Positions 8,876-19,400 of a stretch of 64,000 bases of DNA are shown in pieces (the stretch's first letter is position 1; each line of letters begins with the position of its first letter). Source of the DNA: Enterobacter ludwigii (GTDB taxonomy: Bacteria > Pseudomonadota > Gammaproteobacteria > Enterobacterales > Enterobacteriaceae); assembly GCA_023023105.1 (NCBI GenBank), contig CP083825.1:62001-126000 (forward strand). Direction: 5' to 3'. The translations under genes were made by a program, and so were the position numbers. The notes under the pieces were generated by a model, which was not told the DNA's origin, made no database searches, and was given only the letters and a program-made list of their open reading frames with translations.

Positions 8876-9297
8876 CCTCGCGCATACAGCCGGGCAGTGA
8901 TGTGATTGTCTGCGCTGAAATGGACGAACAGTGGGGCTACGTCGGTGCTAAATCACGTCAGCGCTGGCTGTTTTACGCGTATGACAGGATACGGAGGACG
9001 GTTGTGGCGCACGTCTTCGGTGAACGCACTCTGGCCACACTGGAGCGTCTTCTGAGCCTGCTGTCGGCCTTTGAGGTCGTGGTATGGATGACGGATGGCT
9101 GGCCGCTGTATGAATCCCGCCTGAAGGGAAAGCTGCACGTAATCAGCAAGCGTTACACTCAGCGAATTGAGCGGCATAACCTGAATCTGAGACAACATCT
9201 GGCAAGGCTGGGACGGAAGTCACTGTCGTTCTCAAAATCGGTGGAGCTGCATGACAAGGTCATCGGGCATTATCTGAACATAAAACACTATCAGTAA
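8794..9297 (+). CDS. insB: IS1 InsB (second copy)
   Basis: This 167-residue InsAB' catalytic portion overlaps insA and has the [11 protein letters not shown] and WMTDGWPLY acidic motifs. It differs at several positions from the copy at 4484 (for example [14 protein letters not shown]), so the two IS1 copies are different variants rather than recent duplicates. Confidence 0.93.
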   Translation: MPGNRPHYGRWPQHDFTSLKKLRPQSVTSRIQPGSDVIVCAEMDEQWGYVGAKSRQRWLFYAYDRIRRTVVAHVFGERTLATLERLLSLLSAFEVVVWMTDGWPLYESRLKGKLHVISKRYTQRIERHNLNLRQHLARLGRKSLSFSKSVELHDKVIGHYLNIKHYQ

Positions 9298-9312
9298 GTT
9301 GGAGTCATTACC

Positions 9313-9574
9313 CCGGTTCTAAATGAAATAAGTATTTCTATATATTTCAGTAGGTAACCAATAATTAAATCGCTCACTATTCATACTGGTGTAAAACCCT
9401 GCATGCCGTGTATTATTTGGTTTTTTGTGTTAGTTATCCACATTAAGTTGATTCTTAGGTTGATGTTCAACGTAATGAGTTGCTATTAACTACTTTAATG
9501 ATTTTTAGGGAAAAAAAAGATAGCATGTGTACAGGTGAAATTTATATATTTGCTAGAAATAAACAGCGTGTTAG
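9313..9574. other. AT-rich gap between IS1 and IS5
   Basis: These 262 bp are strongly AT-rich and hold no supported gene. Removing IS5 would join this stretch directly to the leader of the bcs operon, so it probably contains the distal part of the native bcs promoter region. Confidence 0.45.
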
Positions 9575-10460
9575 GGAAGGTGCGAACAAGTCCCTGATAT
9601 GAGATCATGTTTGTCATCTGGAGCCATGGAACAGGGTTCATCATGAGTCATCAACTTACCTTCGCCGACAGTGAATTCAGCAGTAAGCGCCGTCAGACCA
9701 GAAAAGAGATTTTCTTGTCCCGCATGGAGCAGATTCTGCCATGGCAAAACATGGTGGAAGTCATCGAGCCGTTTTACCCCAAGGCTGGTAATGGCCGGCG
9801 ACCTTATCCGCTGGAAACCATGCTACGCATTCACTGCATGCAGCATTGGTACAACCTGAGCGATGGCGCGATGGAAGATGCTCTGTACGAAATCGCCTCC
9901 ATGCGTCTGTTTGCCCGGTTATCCCTGGATAGCGCCTTGCCGGACCGCACCACCATCATGAATTTCCGCCACCTGCTGGAGCAGCATCAACTGGCCCGCC
10001 AATTGTTCAAGACCATCAATCGCTGGCTGGCCGAAGCAGGCGTCATGATGACTCAAGGCACCTTGGTCGATGCCACCATCATTGAGGCACCCAGCTCGAC
10101 CAAGAACAAAACGGCCATCAACATCGAATACATGAAAGCCAGCATCCGGGCCAAGGTGGAGCACCCATTTCGCATCATCAAGCGACAGTTCGGCTTCGTG
10201 AAAGCCAGATACAAGGGGTTGCTGAAAAACGATAACCAACTGGCGATGTTATTCACGCTGGCCAACCTGTTTCGGGCGGACCAAATGATACGTCAGTGGG
10301 AGAGATCTCACTAAAAACTGGGGATAACGCCTTAAATGGCGAAGAAACGGTCTAAATAGGCTGATTCAAGGCATTTACGGGAGAAAAAATCGGCTCAAAC
10401 ATGAAGAAATGAAATGACTGAGTCAGCCGAGAAGAATTTCCCCGCTTATTCGCACCTTCC
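9575..10460 (+). mobile_element. IS5 with 309-bp internal deletion
   Basis: IS5 ends are present: GGAAGGTGCGAACAAG at 9575 and its inverted counterpart ending in CGCACCTTCC at 10460. A 4-bp target duplication TTAG is present at 9571-9574 and 10461-10464, so this is an authentic insertion. The length is 886 bp instead of about 1195 bp; the missing 309 bp lie inside the transposase gene. It sits about 165 bp upstream of bcsO. Confidence 0.93.
9643..10314 (+). pseudogene. IS5 transposase, internally deleted in frame
   Basis: The frame starts [20 protein letters not shown] and ends [13 protein letters not shown] as in IS5. It jumps from EAPSSTKNK directly to TAINIEYMK, losing about 103 residues without a frameshift. 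The lost block contains the second catalytic Asp region (SADAGYQG in intact IS5). The first Asp ([12 protein letters not shown]) and the C-terminal Glu ([12 protein letters not shown]) remain. The deletion probably arose between short AAGAACAAA-like repeats. The product should be catalytically dead, but the ends could be moved in trans. Confidence 0.92.
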
Positions 10461-10464
10461 TTAG

Positions 10465-10625
10465 CACTGGTGTAATTTAATCACGCGATAATAAGGCGAA
10501 TTGTTAATAGCCAAAGCATCTACGTACCCACACAACAGGCGAGCAGCCTAATTATAAAACGAATCTACCAATAACTGATCGCTCAGGTTATGTAGGTGGT
10601 GGGTATATAGTTTATTTTGTAAATC
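10465..10625 (+). promoter_or_regulatory. Leader of the bcs operon
   Basis: This 161-bp non-coding stretch lies between IS5 and bcsO. It is AT-rich, and I see no strong terminator or perfect -35/-10 pair. The IS5 insertion separates it from upstream native DNA, so transcription of the operon may be altered. Confidence 0.4.
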
Positions 10626-11225
10626 ATGAGTATAGCTATGAACCATTATGATGATTTGCAGAGGTTTAAGGATAAGACCCGCAACCAAAAATACGAATTC
10701 AAGGATCTGTCGGCGCAGAACCTCTCTCCTGACCATGGAAGTTGGGCGATCATGAATCAGCTAGCTCCTGCAACAGAGGAGTCTAAACTGGCGATGGGTG
10801 GTCACGTTTCGCTGCCGCAACCGCAGGCTGTCGCCCCGGATGTCTTCGCGAGCGACGAACGTCATGAGCGCGTCGAAAGTATCGATACTATCGACAGTAT
10901 TGAAAGCGCCGAAACCAGCACCGAAACCAGCACCGAAAGCGTTCTTCCTCCTGTCGACACAGACTTACCGGCGGTGACCGCCCCGTCTATTTTCCGTGAA
11001 GTTGCCGGACAACTTGCATCGCAATCGGCGGCACCCGTTGCGCCTTCTGCCCAACCGGCGGCTAACCCGGTTGTACCAACGACCACCACCGCACCTGCTC
11101 CGTCTGCGACAGCGCCTGCTGATTATTCCCGGCTGTTTGCAACGAAAGCGCCAGAAGCAAAACCCACCGTAGAAAAAAACCAACCTTTACAATCTTTGCT
11201 AGAAAGGATCGCTTCATGCCGTTGA
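10626..11225 (+). CDS. bcsO: Cellulose biosynthesis protein BcsO (proline-rich)
   Basis: This protein of about 199 residues opens the cellulose operon. The first ~50 residues are charged (NHYDDLQRFKDKTRNQKYEF). The remainder is low-complexity, rich in Ala, Pro, Thr and Ser, with a repeated STETSTES block. No enzymatic motif, signal peptide or membrane segment is visible. Enterobacterial type I bcs operons carry a proline-rich accessory protein, BcsO, at this position ahead of bcsQ, which is the basis of the name. A second start at 10638 (MNHYDD) is equally plausible, and neither has a strong ribosome-binding site. Its end overlaps bcsQ by 10 bp. The alternative name BcsP cannot be excluded. 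Confidence 0.65.
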   Translation: MSIAMNHYDDLQRFKDKTRNQKYEFKDLSAQNLSPDHGSWAIMNQLAPATEESKLAMGGHVSLPQPQAVAPDVFASDERHERVESIDTIDSIESAETSTETSTESVLPPVDTDLPAVTAPSIFREVAGQLASQSAAPVAPSAQPAANPVVPTTTTAPAPSATAPADYSRLFATKAPEAKPTVEKNQPLQSLLERIASCR

Positions 11226-12019
11226 TTTGTGTTTGTTCACCGAAGGGTGGTGTTGGGAAAACGACGCTCACGGCTAATCTGGCTTACGCCCTTGCGCGTT
11301 CTGGCAGTAAGGTCCTGGCGCTGGATTTTGACGTGCAGAACGCACTGCGTCTGCACTTTGGCGTGCCGCTGTCTGACGAGCGCGGTTATGTCGCCAAATC
11401 AGCCGAGTCCTCGGACTGGAGTCAGTTCGTATTGACCGCAGGCGGGAATATCTTTGTGTTGCCTTATGGCGAAGCCAGCGAAGATCAACGCCTGGTATTT
11501 GAAGAACGTCTGACGAATGACGAACATTTTCTGATTCGTGGCCTCAACACGTTGCTGAATTATCCGGGCCTGATCATTGTGGCCGATTTTCCTCCCGGTC
11601 CCTCTGCTGCATTGAAAGCCATGTCGCGCCTGGCCGATCTGCATCTGGTCATCATGCAGGCAGATACCGCCTCTCTTTCCCTGTTGCCTCACGTTGAAAA
11701 TCACCGTCTGACCGGGGATGTCCTCAATCGAAAAGCGGGCCATTACTTCGTGCTCAACCAGAGCGACAACCGTCGTCAGGTCAGCCGGGATGTCACCGCA
11801 TTTATGGAACAGAAATTAGGTAATCAACTTTTAGGCGTTATTCATCGTGATGAAAGCGTCATAGAAGCGAATGCCTCGCAGCAGTCGGTTTTCGACTTTA
11901 GTCCTGCATCCGCCGCTGCATTCGATATCGAACTCATTGCAAAAAGAGTCGCCGGAATCTTAGGCGTAAAAATCGGAGACGGCACGGTTCACAGTAAACC
12001 GAAAATGTCTGGCTTCTAA
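11216..12019 (+). CDS. bcsQ: Cellulose synthase-associated ATPase BcsQ (MinD/ParA family)
   Basis: This 267-residue SIMIBI-class ATPase is needed for polar localisation and assembly of the cellulose machine in enterobacteria. The deviant Walker A motif is at the extreme N-terminus (PLICVCSPKGGVGKTTLTANL). It is followed by LALDFDVQNALRLHFG and LIIVADFPPGPSAAL (Walker B/switch) and by FVLNQSDNRRQVSRD. Length is slightly above E. coli BcsQ. Translational coupling to bcsO (10-bp overlap) and 17 bp to bcsA fit one transcript. Confidence 0.92.
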   Translation: MPLICVCSPKGGVGKTTLTANLAYALARSGSKVLALDFDVQNALRLHFGVPLSDERGYVAKSAESSDWSQFVLTAGGNIFVLPYGEASEDQRLVFEERLTNDEHFLIRGLNTLLNYPGLIIVADFPPGPSAALKAMSRLADLHLVIMQADTASLSLLPHVENHRLTGDVLNRKAGHYFVLNQSDNRRQVSRDVTAFMEQKLGNQLLGVIHRDESVIEANASQQSVFDFSPASAAAFDIELIAKRVAGILGVKIGDGTVHSKPKMSGF

Positions 12020-12036
12020 TTCGCGCAGGGCAACCT

Positions 12037-14151
12037 ATGAAAAAGTTCCTTTATGTTTTGCTGGTACTGGCAATGCTACCTGTTGCGCTGCTGGTCATCA
12101 TTACGCCTATGGACAGCCAGAAACAGTATATTTTTGGTCTGCTCAGTATCGGTGTGCTGTTTTTAATGGGGTTTAGCAAAAAACGCAGTGTGTCTGTCAT
12201 TATGGTGGTCATGTCGATTTTATTATCGACGCGCTATATGTATTTCCGCCTGACGCAAACCCTGCATTTTAATTCCGAAATTGAAACCATTCTTGGGATG
12301 GGGCTGTTTCTGGCGGAGGTCTACGTCTGGGTCATGTTGCTGCTGAGCTATCTGCAGACGGTCTGGCCGTTAAAACGCGAAATTGTGCCGCTGCCGGATG
12401 ATATGACCCAGTGGCCGACGGTGGATGTCTATATTCCTACCTATAACGAACCACTGGATGTGGTGCGTGATACGGTGCTGGCGGCGCAATGCATTGATTA
12501 TCCTAGCGATAAGATGAATATCTACCTGCTGGATGACGGCAAACGCCGCGAGTTTGCTGTTTTTGCCGCAGACGTTGGCGTCGGGTACATCACGCGTAAC
12601 GACAACAATCACGCCAAAGCCGGTAACCTCAACCACGCCATGAAGCTGACGCAGGGTGAGTTGATTACCGTGTTCGACTGCGACCACGTTGCGACACGCA
12701 TCTTCCTGCAGGCGACGGTGGGTGGTTTCCTGAAAGATCCGAAACTGGCGCTGGTGCAGACACCGCACTATTTCTACTCGCCGGACCCGTTCGAGCGTAA
12801 CCTCTCCGTTGGACGTAACATCCCTAACGAAGGGTCGCTGTTCTACGGACCGATTCAGCAGGGCAACGACAACTGGAACGCCACCTTTTTTTGCGGCTCC
12901 TGTGCGGTGATTCGCCGTAGCGCGCTGGAAGAGATTGGCGGTTTTGCCGTAGAAACCGTTACCGAAGATGCTCACACCGCACTCAAGTTGCAGCGCCGTG
13001 GTTGGGGCTCGGCATTCCTGGATATCCCACTGGCTGCCGGTCTGGCGACTGAACGTCTGGTGCTGCACGTTATCCAGCGTACCCGCTGGGCGCGTGGGAT
13101 GACGCAGATTTTCCGTCTGGATAACCCGCTGTTTGGTCGCGGCCTGACTATCCAACAGCGCCTGTGCTATCTGAGCGCCATGCTTTACTACCAGTTCGCG
13201 CTGCCGCGTATTGCGTTTTTGACCGCGCCGCTGGCCTATCTGTTGTTTAACCTGAACATCATTCACTCCTCAGCGAGCCTGGTTTTCGCCTATGCGCTCC
13301 CGCATCTGTTCCTCGCGATTTACGTCAACTCGCGCATGAACGGGCGGCATCGCTATAGCTTCTGGGGGGAGATCTACGACCTGGTGCTGGCCTTCCACAT
13401 TGCATTGCCGACTGTGGTGACGATGTTTTTCCCGAAACGCGGCAAATTCAACGTGACCGACAAGGGTGCGCTGCTGGACGTGGGGTACTTTGATTTTAGC
13501 GTGGTGCGCCCGCATTTGATTATCGCCCTGCTGCTGGCGGCCGGAGTGATTGCCGGTATCGTTCGCGCCTGTGCTCATGACTACTTTGGCGTGGATCCGC
13601 GCGTTATCGCCCTAAACGTCGGTTGGGGGTTGTACAGTCTGATCTTTCTGTTGGCCGCGATTGCCGTTGCGCGCGAAACCCGACAGACGCGCAAAACCAT
13701 TCGTATTGATGCGGAAATCCCGGTACTGCTCCACCATGCCAGCGGCGTGGTGTCGCGCAGCCATACCGCTGACCTGTCGATGGGCGGCTGCCGTATTGTG
13801 GCACCGGATGATCGCCATCTCGATGATGAGATTGAAGAGATTGAGCTGCTGCTGCAATCCGGCGCGATCCTCATTCCGGTAAAAACCATCGCCACGGATG
13901 AAGAATCGATTCGTCTGATGTTTGAAGACATCCCGCTCGCCCGCCGTCGTGAACTGGTGCGCGTGGTGCTCTCCCGTGCGGATGCATGGATTCACCCACC
14001 GAAACCTCAGGACAACCCGTTCCGTTCGTTGGGAACCATTATGCGTTGTGTGTTTGACCTCTTCTGGCTGACCTGGAAAGACCGTCGAGAAAATCGCCGT
14101 TTGCGCGCCAGCCAGGACCAGGCCGCTTCCCAGGAGGAGGGCAACGCATGA
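12037..14151 (+). CDS. bcsA: Cellulose synthase catalytic subunit BcsA
   Basis: This 704-residue inner-membrane GT2 polymerase links UDP-glucose into beta-1,4-glucan and pushes the chain through its own channel. N-terminal TM helices precede the GT domain: DVYIPTYNEP (about 130), LLDDG (D166), FDCD (214-216, UDP/metal), TED (309-311, catalytic base) and QRTRW (347-351, acceptor binding). Further TM helices are followed by a C-terminal PilZ domain with RKTIR (552-556) and DLSMGG (579-584), so c-di-GMP activation should be intact. It lacks the long N-terminal extension of E. coli BcsA, as expected for type I operons. Its stop overlaps the bcsB start (ATGA). Confidence 0.97.
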   Translation: MKKFLYVLLVLAMLPVALLVIITPMDSQKQYIFGLLSIGVLFLMGFSKKRSVSVIMVVMSILLSTRYMYFRLTQTLHFNSEIETILGMGLFLAEVYVWVMLLLSYLQTVWPLKREIVPLPDDMTQWPTVDVYIPTYNEPLDVVRDTVLAAQCIDYPSDKMNIYLLDDGKRREFAVFAADVGVGYITRNDNNHAKAGNLNHAMKLTQGELITVFDCDHVATRIFLQATVGGFLKDPKLALVQTPHYFYSPDPFERNLSVGRNIPNEGSLFYGPIQQGNDNWNATFFCGSCAVIRRSALEEIGGFAVETVTEDAHTALKLQRRGWGSAFLDIPLAAGLATERLVLHVIQRTRWARGMTQIFRLDNPLFGRGLTIQQRLCYLSAMLYYQFALPRIAFLTAPLAYLLFNLNIIHSSASLVFAYALPHLFLAIYVNSRMNGRHRYSFWGEIYDLVLAFHIALPTVVTMFFPKRGKFNVTDKGALLDVGYFDFSVVRPHLIIALLLAAGVIAGIVRACAHDYFGVDPRVIALNVGWGLYSLIFLLAAIAVARETRQTRKTIRIDAEIPVLLHHASGVVSRSHTADLSMGGCRIVAPDDRHLDDEIEEIELLLQSGAILIPVKTIATDEESIRLMFEDIPLARRRELVRVVLSRADAWIHPPKPQDNPFRSLGTIMRCVFDLFWLTWKDRRENRRLRASQDQAASQEEGNA

Positions 14152-16442
14152 AACGTCTGACAACACTGGCTGTGCTGGTCGGCGCACTTTTTATGATGCC
14201 GCTGCATGCCGAAGACACCTCCATCGAGTCGCTACTGAAATTAAACGAGCCGGCGGAGACGCCACCCGTGCCGCCGCCGGGCGCACCGGTATTTATTCCT
14301 TCGGTGGTTAACAGCATCAGTCTCGCGCAGATGGGTTTCCCGGAAGGGATTTCCCTGACGGGTGGTCAGTTCCAGGGGGGCGCCTCCTTTACCCTGCCCG
14401 TGGACCAGGTGATTACCACGGCGCGCCTTGAACTGAACCTGAAAGTGTCGCCCGCGATGGTGGCGCGCAATGCCACCATGCAGTTGATGCTAAATGGTCA
14501 GCCGCTGGGGACGGTACCGCTGACCGTGACCGACAGCGACACCGCGCGTTATCAGTTGGATATTCCCTCCGCACTGATGGTGTCGAGCAACAACCTGAGC
14601 TTTAAAATCAACGATGGCGATGCCATGCAGTGCCAGCGCGACCTGAGCGATAAATATCGCGTCACCATCATGGCGGATTCCCGTTTCGAGCTGGAAGGGC
14701 AGCAACTGGACATTGGCGCTGATTTAAGCCACTTCCCGCGCCCGTTCTTTGACAGCATGCAAATGACCCCGGCGGCGATCGCCATGGCTTTCCCGGCGAA
14801 GCTCAGTGGCGATACCTTAAGCGCCAGTGCGCTGATCTCATCGTGGATGGGGATCCAGGCAGACTACCGTGGCGTGTCGTTTGCCGCCTATCATGACCGC
14901 TTGCCGGAAAAGAACGGCATCCTGATTGGTCATCCGGGCGAGCAAATTGGTGGCCTGACGCTGCCGGCTACCGAGCAGCCGCTACTCAAAGTGGTCGATA
15001 ACCCGGCAAACCCGGTTTATAAGCTGCTGCTGGTGGTGGGTAAAGATGATGCCAGCCTGCGTGCGGCGGCATGGCGTTTAACCCGTGGCAATTTCGCCAT
15101 GCAGACGCCGTCGGTGGATGTCACCACCCAAACGATCCCGGCGAGTAAACCTTACGATGCGCCGCGCTGGATCCCTACCGATCGTCCGGTAAAACTGTCA
15201 GAACTGATCCGTAAAGATCAGAGCCTGACCACCACGGGGCTGTGGCACGATGCGTTGCGCGTAGCATTCCGTGCGGCACCGGATCTGTTCCTGTGGGATG
15301 GCGAAACGATTCCTCTGCACATTGGTTACCGTTTCCCGACGGAAAGCTGGATTGATGAAGACCGTTCGTGGCTCAGCATGACCATGAACGATACTTTCCT
15401 GCATAACCTGCCGGTGAATAAGCAGGGGGCGCTGGAAACGTTGTGGCATAAGCTTGGCGGTGATGCGCGCCAGGAGAAGTTTGATATGCCGCTGGAGCCG
15501 TACATGATCTATGGCGACAACCAGCTCTCGCTGTACTTCAACATTCAACCCAAGGCGAGCGCCCCGTGTAGCGTGCTGCTGAACAATAACATTAAGAGCC
15601 GTATCGAAGACGACTCGTGGATTGATCTCAGCCATACGCGTCACTTCGCGCTGTTGCCGAACCTCTCTTATTTTGTGGGCGCGTCCTTCCCGTTCACCCG
15701 GCTTGCGGATTATTCGGAAACGGTGCTGATGCTGCCGGAAAAACCGACTGAAACGCAGATTGCCACGCTTTTAGATATGGCGGCACGTTCCGGTAACGCG
15801 ACGGGAACGGCGCTGGGCCGCAACCGCGTGTTGCTCGGCGTACCCACTGGCGGGGCGGGTGTTGAACTGCTAAACGACCGCGATGTGCTGGCGGTCACGG
15901 GCCTGGATCAGCATGACTTTAACCGCGCGATCCTCAATACCTCGCCGTTTGTGATGCACGACTCGACGTTGGGCGTACGTGAGCCAACGACCTGGGAGCG
16001 TATCAAACGCTGGATAGCAGGGGACTGGGCATCAGACGGGCTGGAAGCCGACCGCTACTTCTCCTCCAACGAAGCTTGGCGCGGGTTTGTCAGCTTCCGT
16101 TCACCGTGGAATAACGATCGTCTGGTGGTACTGGCTATCGGCAGCAATGACGAGCAGCTCTCACGTCTGCACGGTGACCTCGCCTCAGCGAAAATTAACG
16201 CCGGGATCCGTGGCGACGCAGCGGTGATCACCAATGAGAACGGCGTGCGCAGCTTCCGCGTGGGTGAGCAGTTCCCGAGTGGCGAGATGCCAACGCAAAT
16301 GCGGGTGATTTGGTATGCAAATCAGCACTCGGCGCTGCTGGCGATTTTAGGGCTGCTATTTGGTTGTATCGTTGGCTCGGTGCTCTTTGTCTGGCTGAGA
16401 AACCGCGCGAAACGACGTCTGGATTTGGACAACCGCAAATAA
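14148..16442 (+). CDS. bcsB: Cellulose synthase periplasmic subunit BcsB
   Basis: This 764-residue periplasmic partner of BcsA guides the nascent glucan. It has a signal peptide (MKRLTTLAVLVGALFMMPLHA), a long beta-rich body with alternating carbohydrate-binding and flavodoxin-like modules (for example YQLDIPSALMVSSNNLSF), and a single C-terminal anchor helix (about 733-752, AILGLLFGCIVGSVLFVWL) followed by basic residues. In the known BcsA-B structure this anchor packs against BcsA. Length is normal. The start overlaps bcsA by 4 bp, and bcsC follows within 14 bp. Confidence 0.96.
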   Translation: MKRLTTLAVLVGALFMMPLHAEDTSIESLLKLNEPAETPPVPPPGAPVFIPSVVNSISLAQMGFPEGISLTGGQFQGGASFTLPVDQVITTARLELNLKVSPAMVARNATMQLMLNGQPLGTVPLTVTDSDTARYQLDIPSALMVSSNNLSFKINDGDAMQCQRDLSDKYRVTIMADSRFELEGQQLDIGADLSHFPRPFFDSMQMTPAAIAMAFPAKLSGDTLSASALISSWMGIQADYRGVSFAAYHDRLPEKNGILIGHPGEQIGGLTLPATEQPLLKVVDNPANPVYKLLLVVGKDDASLRAAAWRLTRGNFAMQTPSVDVTTQTIPASKPYDAPRWIPTDRPVKLSELIRKDQSLTTTGLWHDALRVAFRAAPDLFLWDGETIPLHIGYRFPTESWIDEDRSWLSMTMNDTFLHNLPVNKQGALETLWHKLGGDARQEKFDMPLEPYMIYGDNQLSLYFNIQPKASAPCSVLLNNNIKSRIEDDSWIDLSHTRHFALLPNLSYFVGASFPFTRLADYSETVLMLPEKPTETQIATLLDMAARSGNATGTALGRNRVLLGVPTGGAGVELLNDRDVLAVTGLDQHDFNRAILNTSPFVMHDSTLGVREPTTWERIKRWIAGDWASDGLEADRYFSSNEAWRGFVSFRSPWNNDRLVVLAIGSNDEQLSRLHGDLASAKINAGIRGDAAVITNENGVRSFRVGEQFPSGEMPTQMRVIWYANQHSALLAILGLLFGCIVGSVLFVWLRNRAKRRLDLDNRK

Positions 16443-16455
16443 GAGGGTGACAAGA

Positions 16456-19400
16456 ATGATGATAAAAACCGCCCGCCGTTTGACGACGCTGTGCCTGTCC
16501 AGCGCGCTCACTTTCGGTATACCAGGGCTGGCCCATGCCGCCGCGAATGATGCCGCGCTTAAAGCCTTATTTGACCAGGCGAATTACTGGCATGAGAAAT
16601 CCCACGATGACCTGGCGATGGAGTCGCTGCGTAAAGTGTTGATGGTGGATGCCAATAACACCCAGGCGATGTACCTGATGGCGTTATGGGCGCAGCAAAA
16701 TGGCGATCTGCAAGTCTCGTCCCAGTGGCGTTCGCGGCTGGCGCAGGTTTCTCCTGACGATCCGGGGTTGCAGGCGCTGGATAATGCCAAACAACTGACG
16801 CAGGTTCCGCAGGGGCAATTGAGCCTTGCCCGCCAGCAGGCGCGCAGCGGTAACGTACCGGCGGCGCTGGCGACCTGGCGCAGCATGTTTAACGGCGATA
16901 CGCCGCCACCCAGCCTCGCCCCTGAGTACTACCAGACGATGGCGGGAGATAAAACTCTTTATCCGCAGGCCGTGTCGCAACTGAAAAATTTCGTGATGCA
17001 TAACCCGCAGGATACCTCGGCGCGCATTGCACTCGGCAAAATCCTGACCTGGCGTGAAGAGACACGCCGCGACGGCATTTTGTTGCTCGAACCGATGGCC
17101 AGCGGCAGTAAAGAGGCCGATGACGGGTTGCGTCAGGCGCTGTTATGGCTGGGGCCGCAGGCAGGCGATGAGCGCTTCTACGACACCTGGCTACAGCGGC
17201 ATCCGCAGGATACTGATGTCCAAAACTATTACCGTAAAAATGTCGGCGGCGCGGCGAAAGGCGCGGGCTATACCGCGCTGAACAGCGGTGATAACAGTGC
17301 GGCAAAAAACAAATTTGAGCAGGTGCTGCAAACCAACCCTAACGATGCTGACGCCCTTGCCGGGATGGGCTACATCGCCCAGCGTAGCGGTGATTACAAA
17401 GCGGCGGCACAGTATCTGAATCGGGCAGCCAGTCAGGGCGGGGATGCTTCTGATGAGCGTAAAAATCAGGCCGCAGACGCGGCGTTTTACGGTCAGCTCG
17501 CCCAGGCTCAGCAGGCATTGAAAGAGGGTAATATTAGCCAGGCGCTGGCGCTTTCGGCCCCGCTGGCACAAGAGAGCGGGGAGCGTGGCACGGCAGGAAA
17601 ACTGTTCCGTGCTTCTGTACTGCGGCAGAACAAAGACTTTTCGCAGGCCGAACAGACCCTGCGAGGTCTTCTCAACGAGCAGCCGCAGAACGCCCCGGCA
17701 AGGGAAAACCTCTATTACGTCCTGCGCGACCAGAATAAAACGGAAGAAGCGCAGGCGATGCTGCGCACTTTACCCGCCAGCCTGCAGGAAAAACTGCAGC
17801 CGCGTGTGGTCGCGGGGGCGCCTGGCGATCCGATTCGCCGTCAGGCACAGCAACTGGTCCAGGCCGGTAATACTGACCAGGCGATTTCGGTACTGCGCCA
17901 GGGCGTTGCCCGCGTGCCGGATGATCCGTGGTTGCGTCTTGACCTTGCCCGCCTGCTGCAAAAATCCGGGCAGGAAGGTGAAGCGGCCACGGTGATGATC
18001 CCGGCGGGTCGCGATGGTGCTAACAGCAATTCACTGTACGCCGCTGCGCTCTATGCCAGCGAAAGCGGGGCCTGGCAGCAGGCCAACTCTCTGCTGGCGC
18101 GTATTCCGCCGTCCAGCCGTAATAGCCAGATGCGCGATCTGGCGGAAAGTGTGAATTACAACCTGCAAATGGCGACGGCAGAACGTTACCTTTCACAAGG
18201 GAACATGACCGCGGCGTCCAATACGCTGAAAGCGCTGGCCAGTCAGCCGCCGAAAAGCCCGGTCGATGCAGGGAAACTGGCGCGGATGCTTGCCCGTTCG
18301 GGTGACATCACCACCGCCGTATCGCTGGTGCGCAACAGTATTAAAGATGGCGTAGAAGGCAACGCCGGGGATTATGCCGATCAGATAGCGGTACTGAACC
18401 AGGCGGGGCTTACTCAGGAAGCGCAAACCCTGATGTCGAACCCGGAGCTACAGGCGCGCAGTACGCCTGCTCAGCTTGCGGGGATCCGCAATGGCTACGT
18501 GATTAATGAAGCCGACAAACTGCGTGAAGAGGGCAACTACGCCGCGGCGTATGACAAGCTGATCCGTGCGCTGCAAAGCGACCCGCAAAACACCGATTTG
18601 ATGTTCGCCATGGGCCGTCTGTACCAGACAGGCAAAATGAACAAAGAAGCGGGCGTGCTCTATGACTACCTGATGACCCGTGATACCGAGGATCAGGCGG
18701 CACGTGTGGGGGCTATCGACGTTGCGCTGTCCGAGAATAACGTGCAGAAAGCTACTACCCTTGCCAGCGGTCTGCGTAGCGACAGCTCACCGGAACGCAT
18801 GCTGTTGCTGGCGCGTCTGGAAGAGGCAAAAGGCAACCACCAGCAGGCGATGACCTACTTACGTAGCGCACGCGGCAAGCTGGTGGGGCTGGAGTCGTCT
18901 AATAGCGCCGCTACGCCGACGATTGGCGGCATACTGTTGGCAGATAATCCGTTTACTACCACCAGTAAAACGCCGCCGCAGTCGAGTTCTCCACAGGCGT
19001 TGTACGGCACTATTCTGCCGTGGCAGGTCGCGCAAGTGGCTCGTGAGCCGGGGAGCAGTTTACCGGGCACAACCCGTACCGATTTGCCGGTCGAGACCGC
19101 GCAAAGCCGCACGCTGCGTCAGGTTGATAACATGATGCAGGAGCTTGATGAGAAGAAAGGGATGTGGTTGCAGGGCGAGGTCGATATCCGTGGCCGTGAC
19201 GGTGAGTCGGGCACCAGTAAACTGACCGAAGCCAAAACGCCGCTGACCTGGTCAAGTTCGCCGTTTGGTGAGTCGCGCTTCGAGTTTACCGCCACGCCGA
19301 TCACCCTGAGTGCCGGGAGTGCTTCTGGCGATGCCTGGCGACGCTATGGCTCGAACCCGCTGGCGAATGCGGCATCAAATTTAGCATCGACAATCAATAA

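Larger units (their letters stand above)
8545..9312 (+). mobile_element. IS1, complete second copy
   Basis: The ends GGTAATGGTGCC (8545) and GGAGTCATTACC (9312) enclose 768 bp, in the same orientation as the copy at 4235. The flanks CCGGTTTT (8537-8544) and CCGGTTCT (9313-9320) differ by one base. This may be a slightly decayed 8-bp target duplication, or chance. Confidence 0.95.

Noticed and set aside
4235..9312. Composite transposon bounded by two direct IS1 copies
   Set aside because: No shared target duplication at the outer ends (CTCGCCCAT versus CCGGTTCTA), and the two IS1 copies are different sequence variants.
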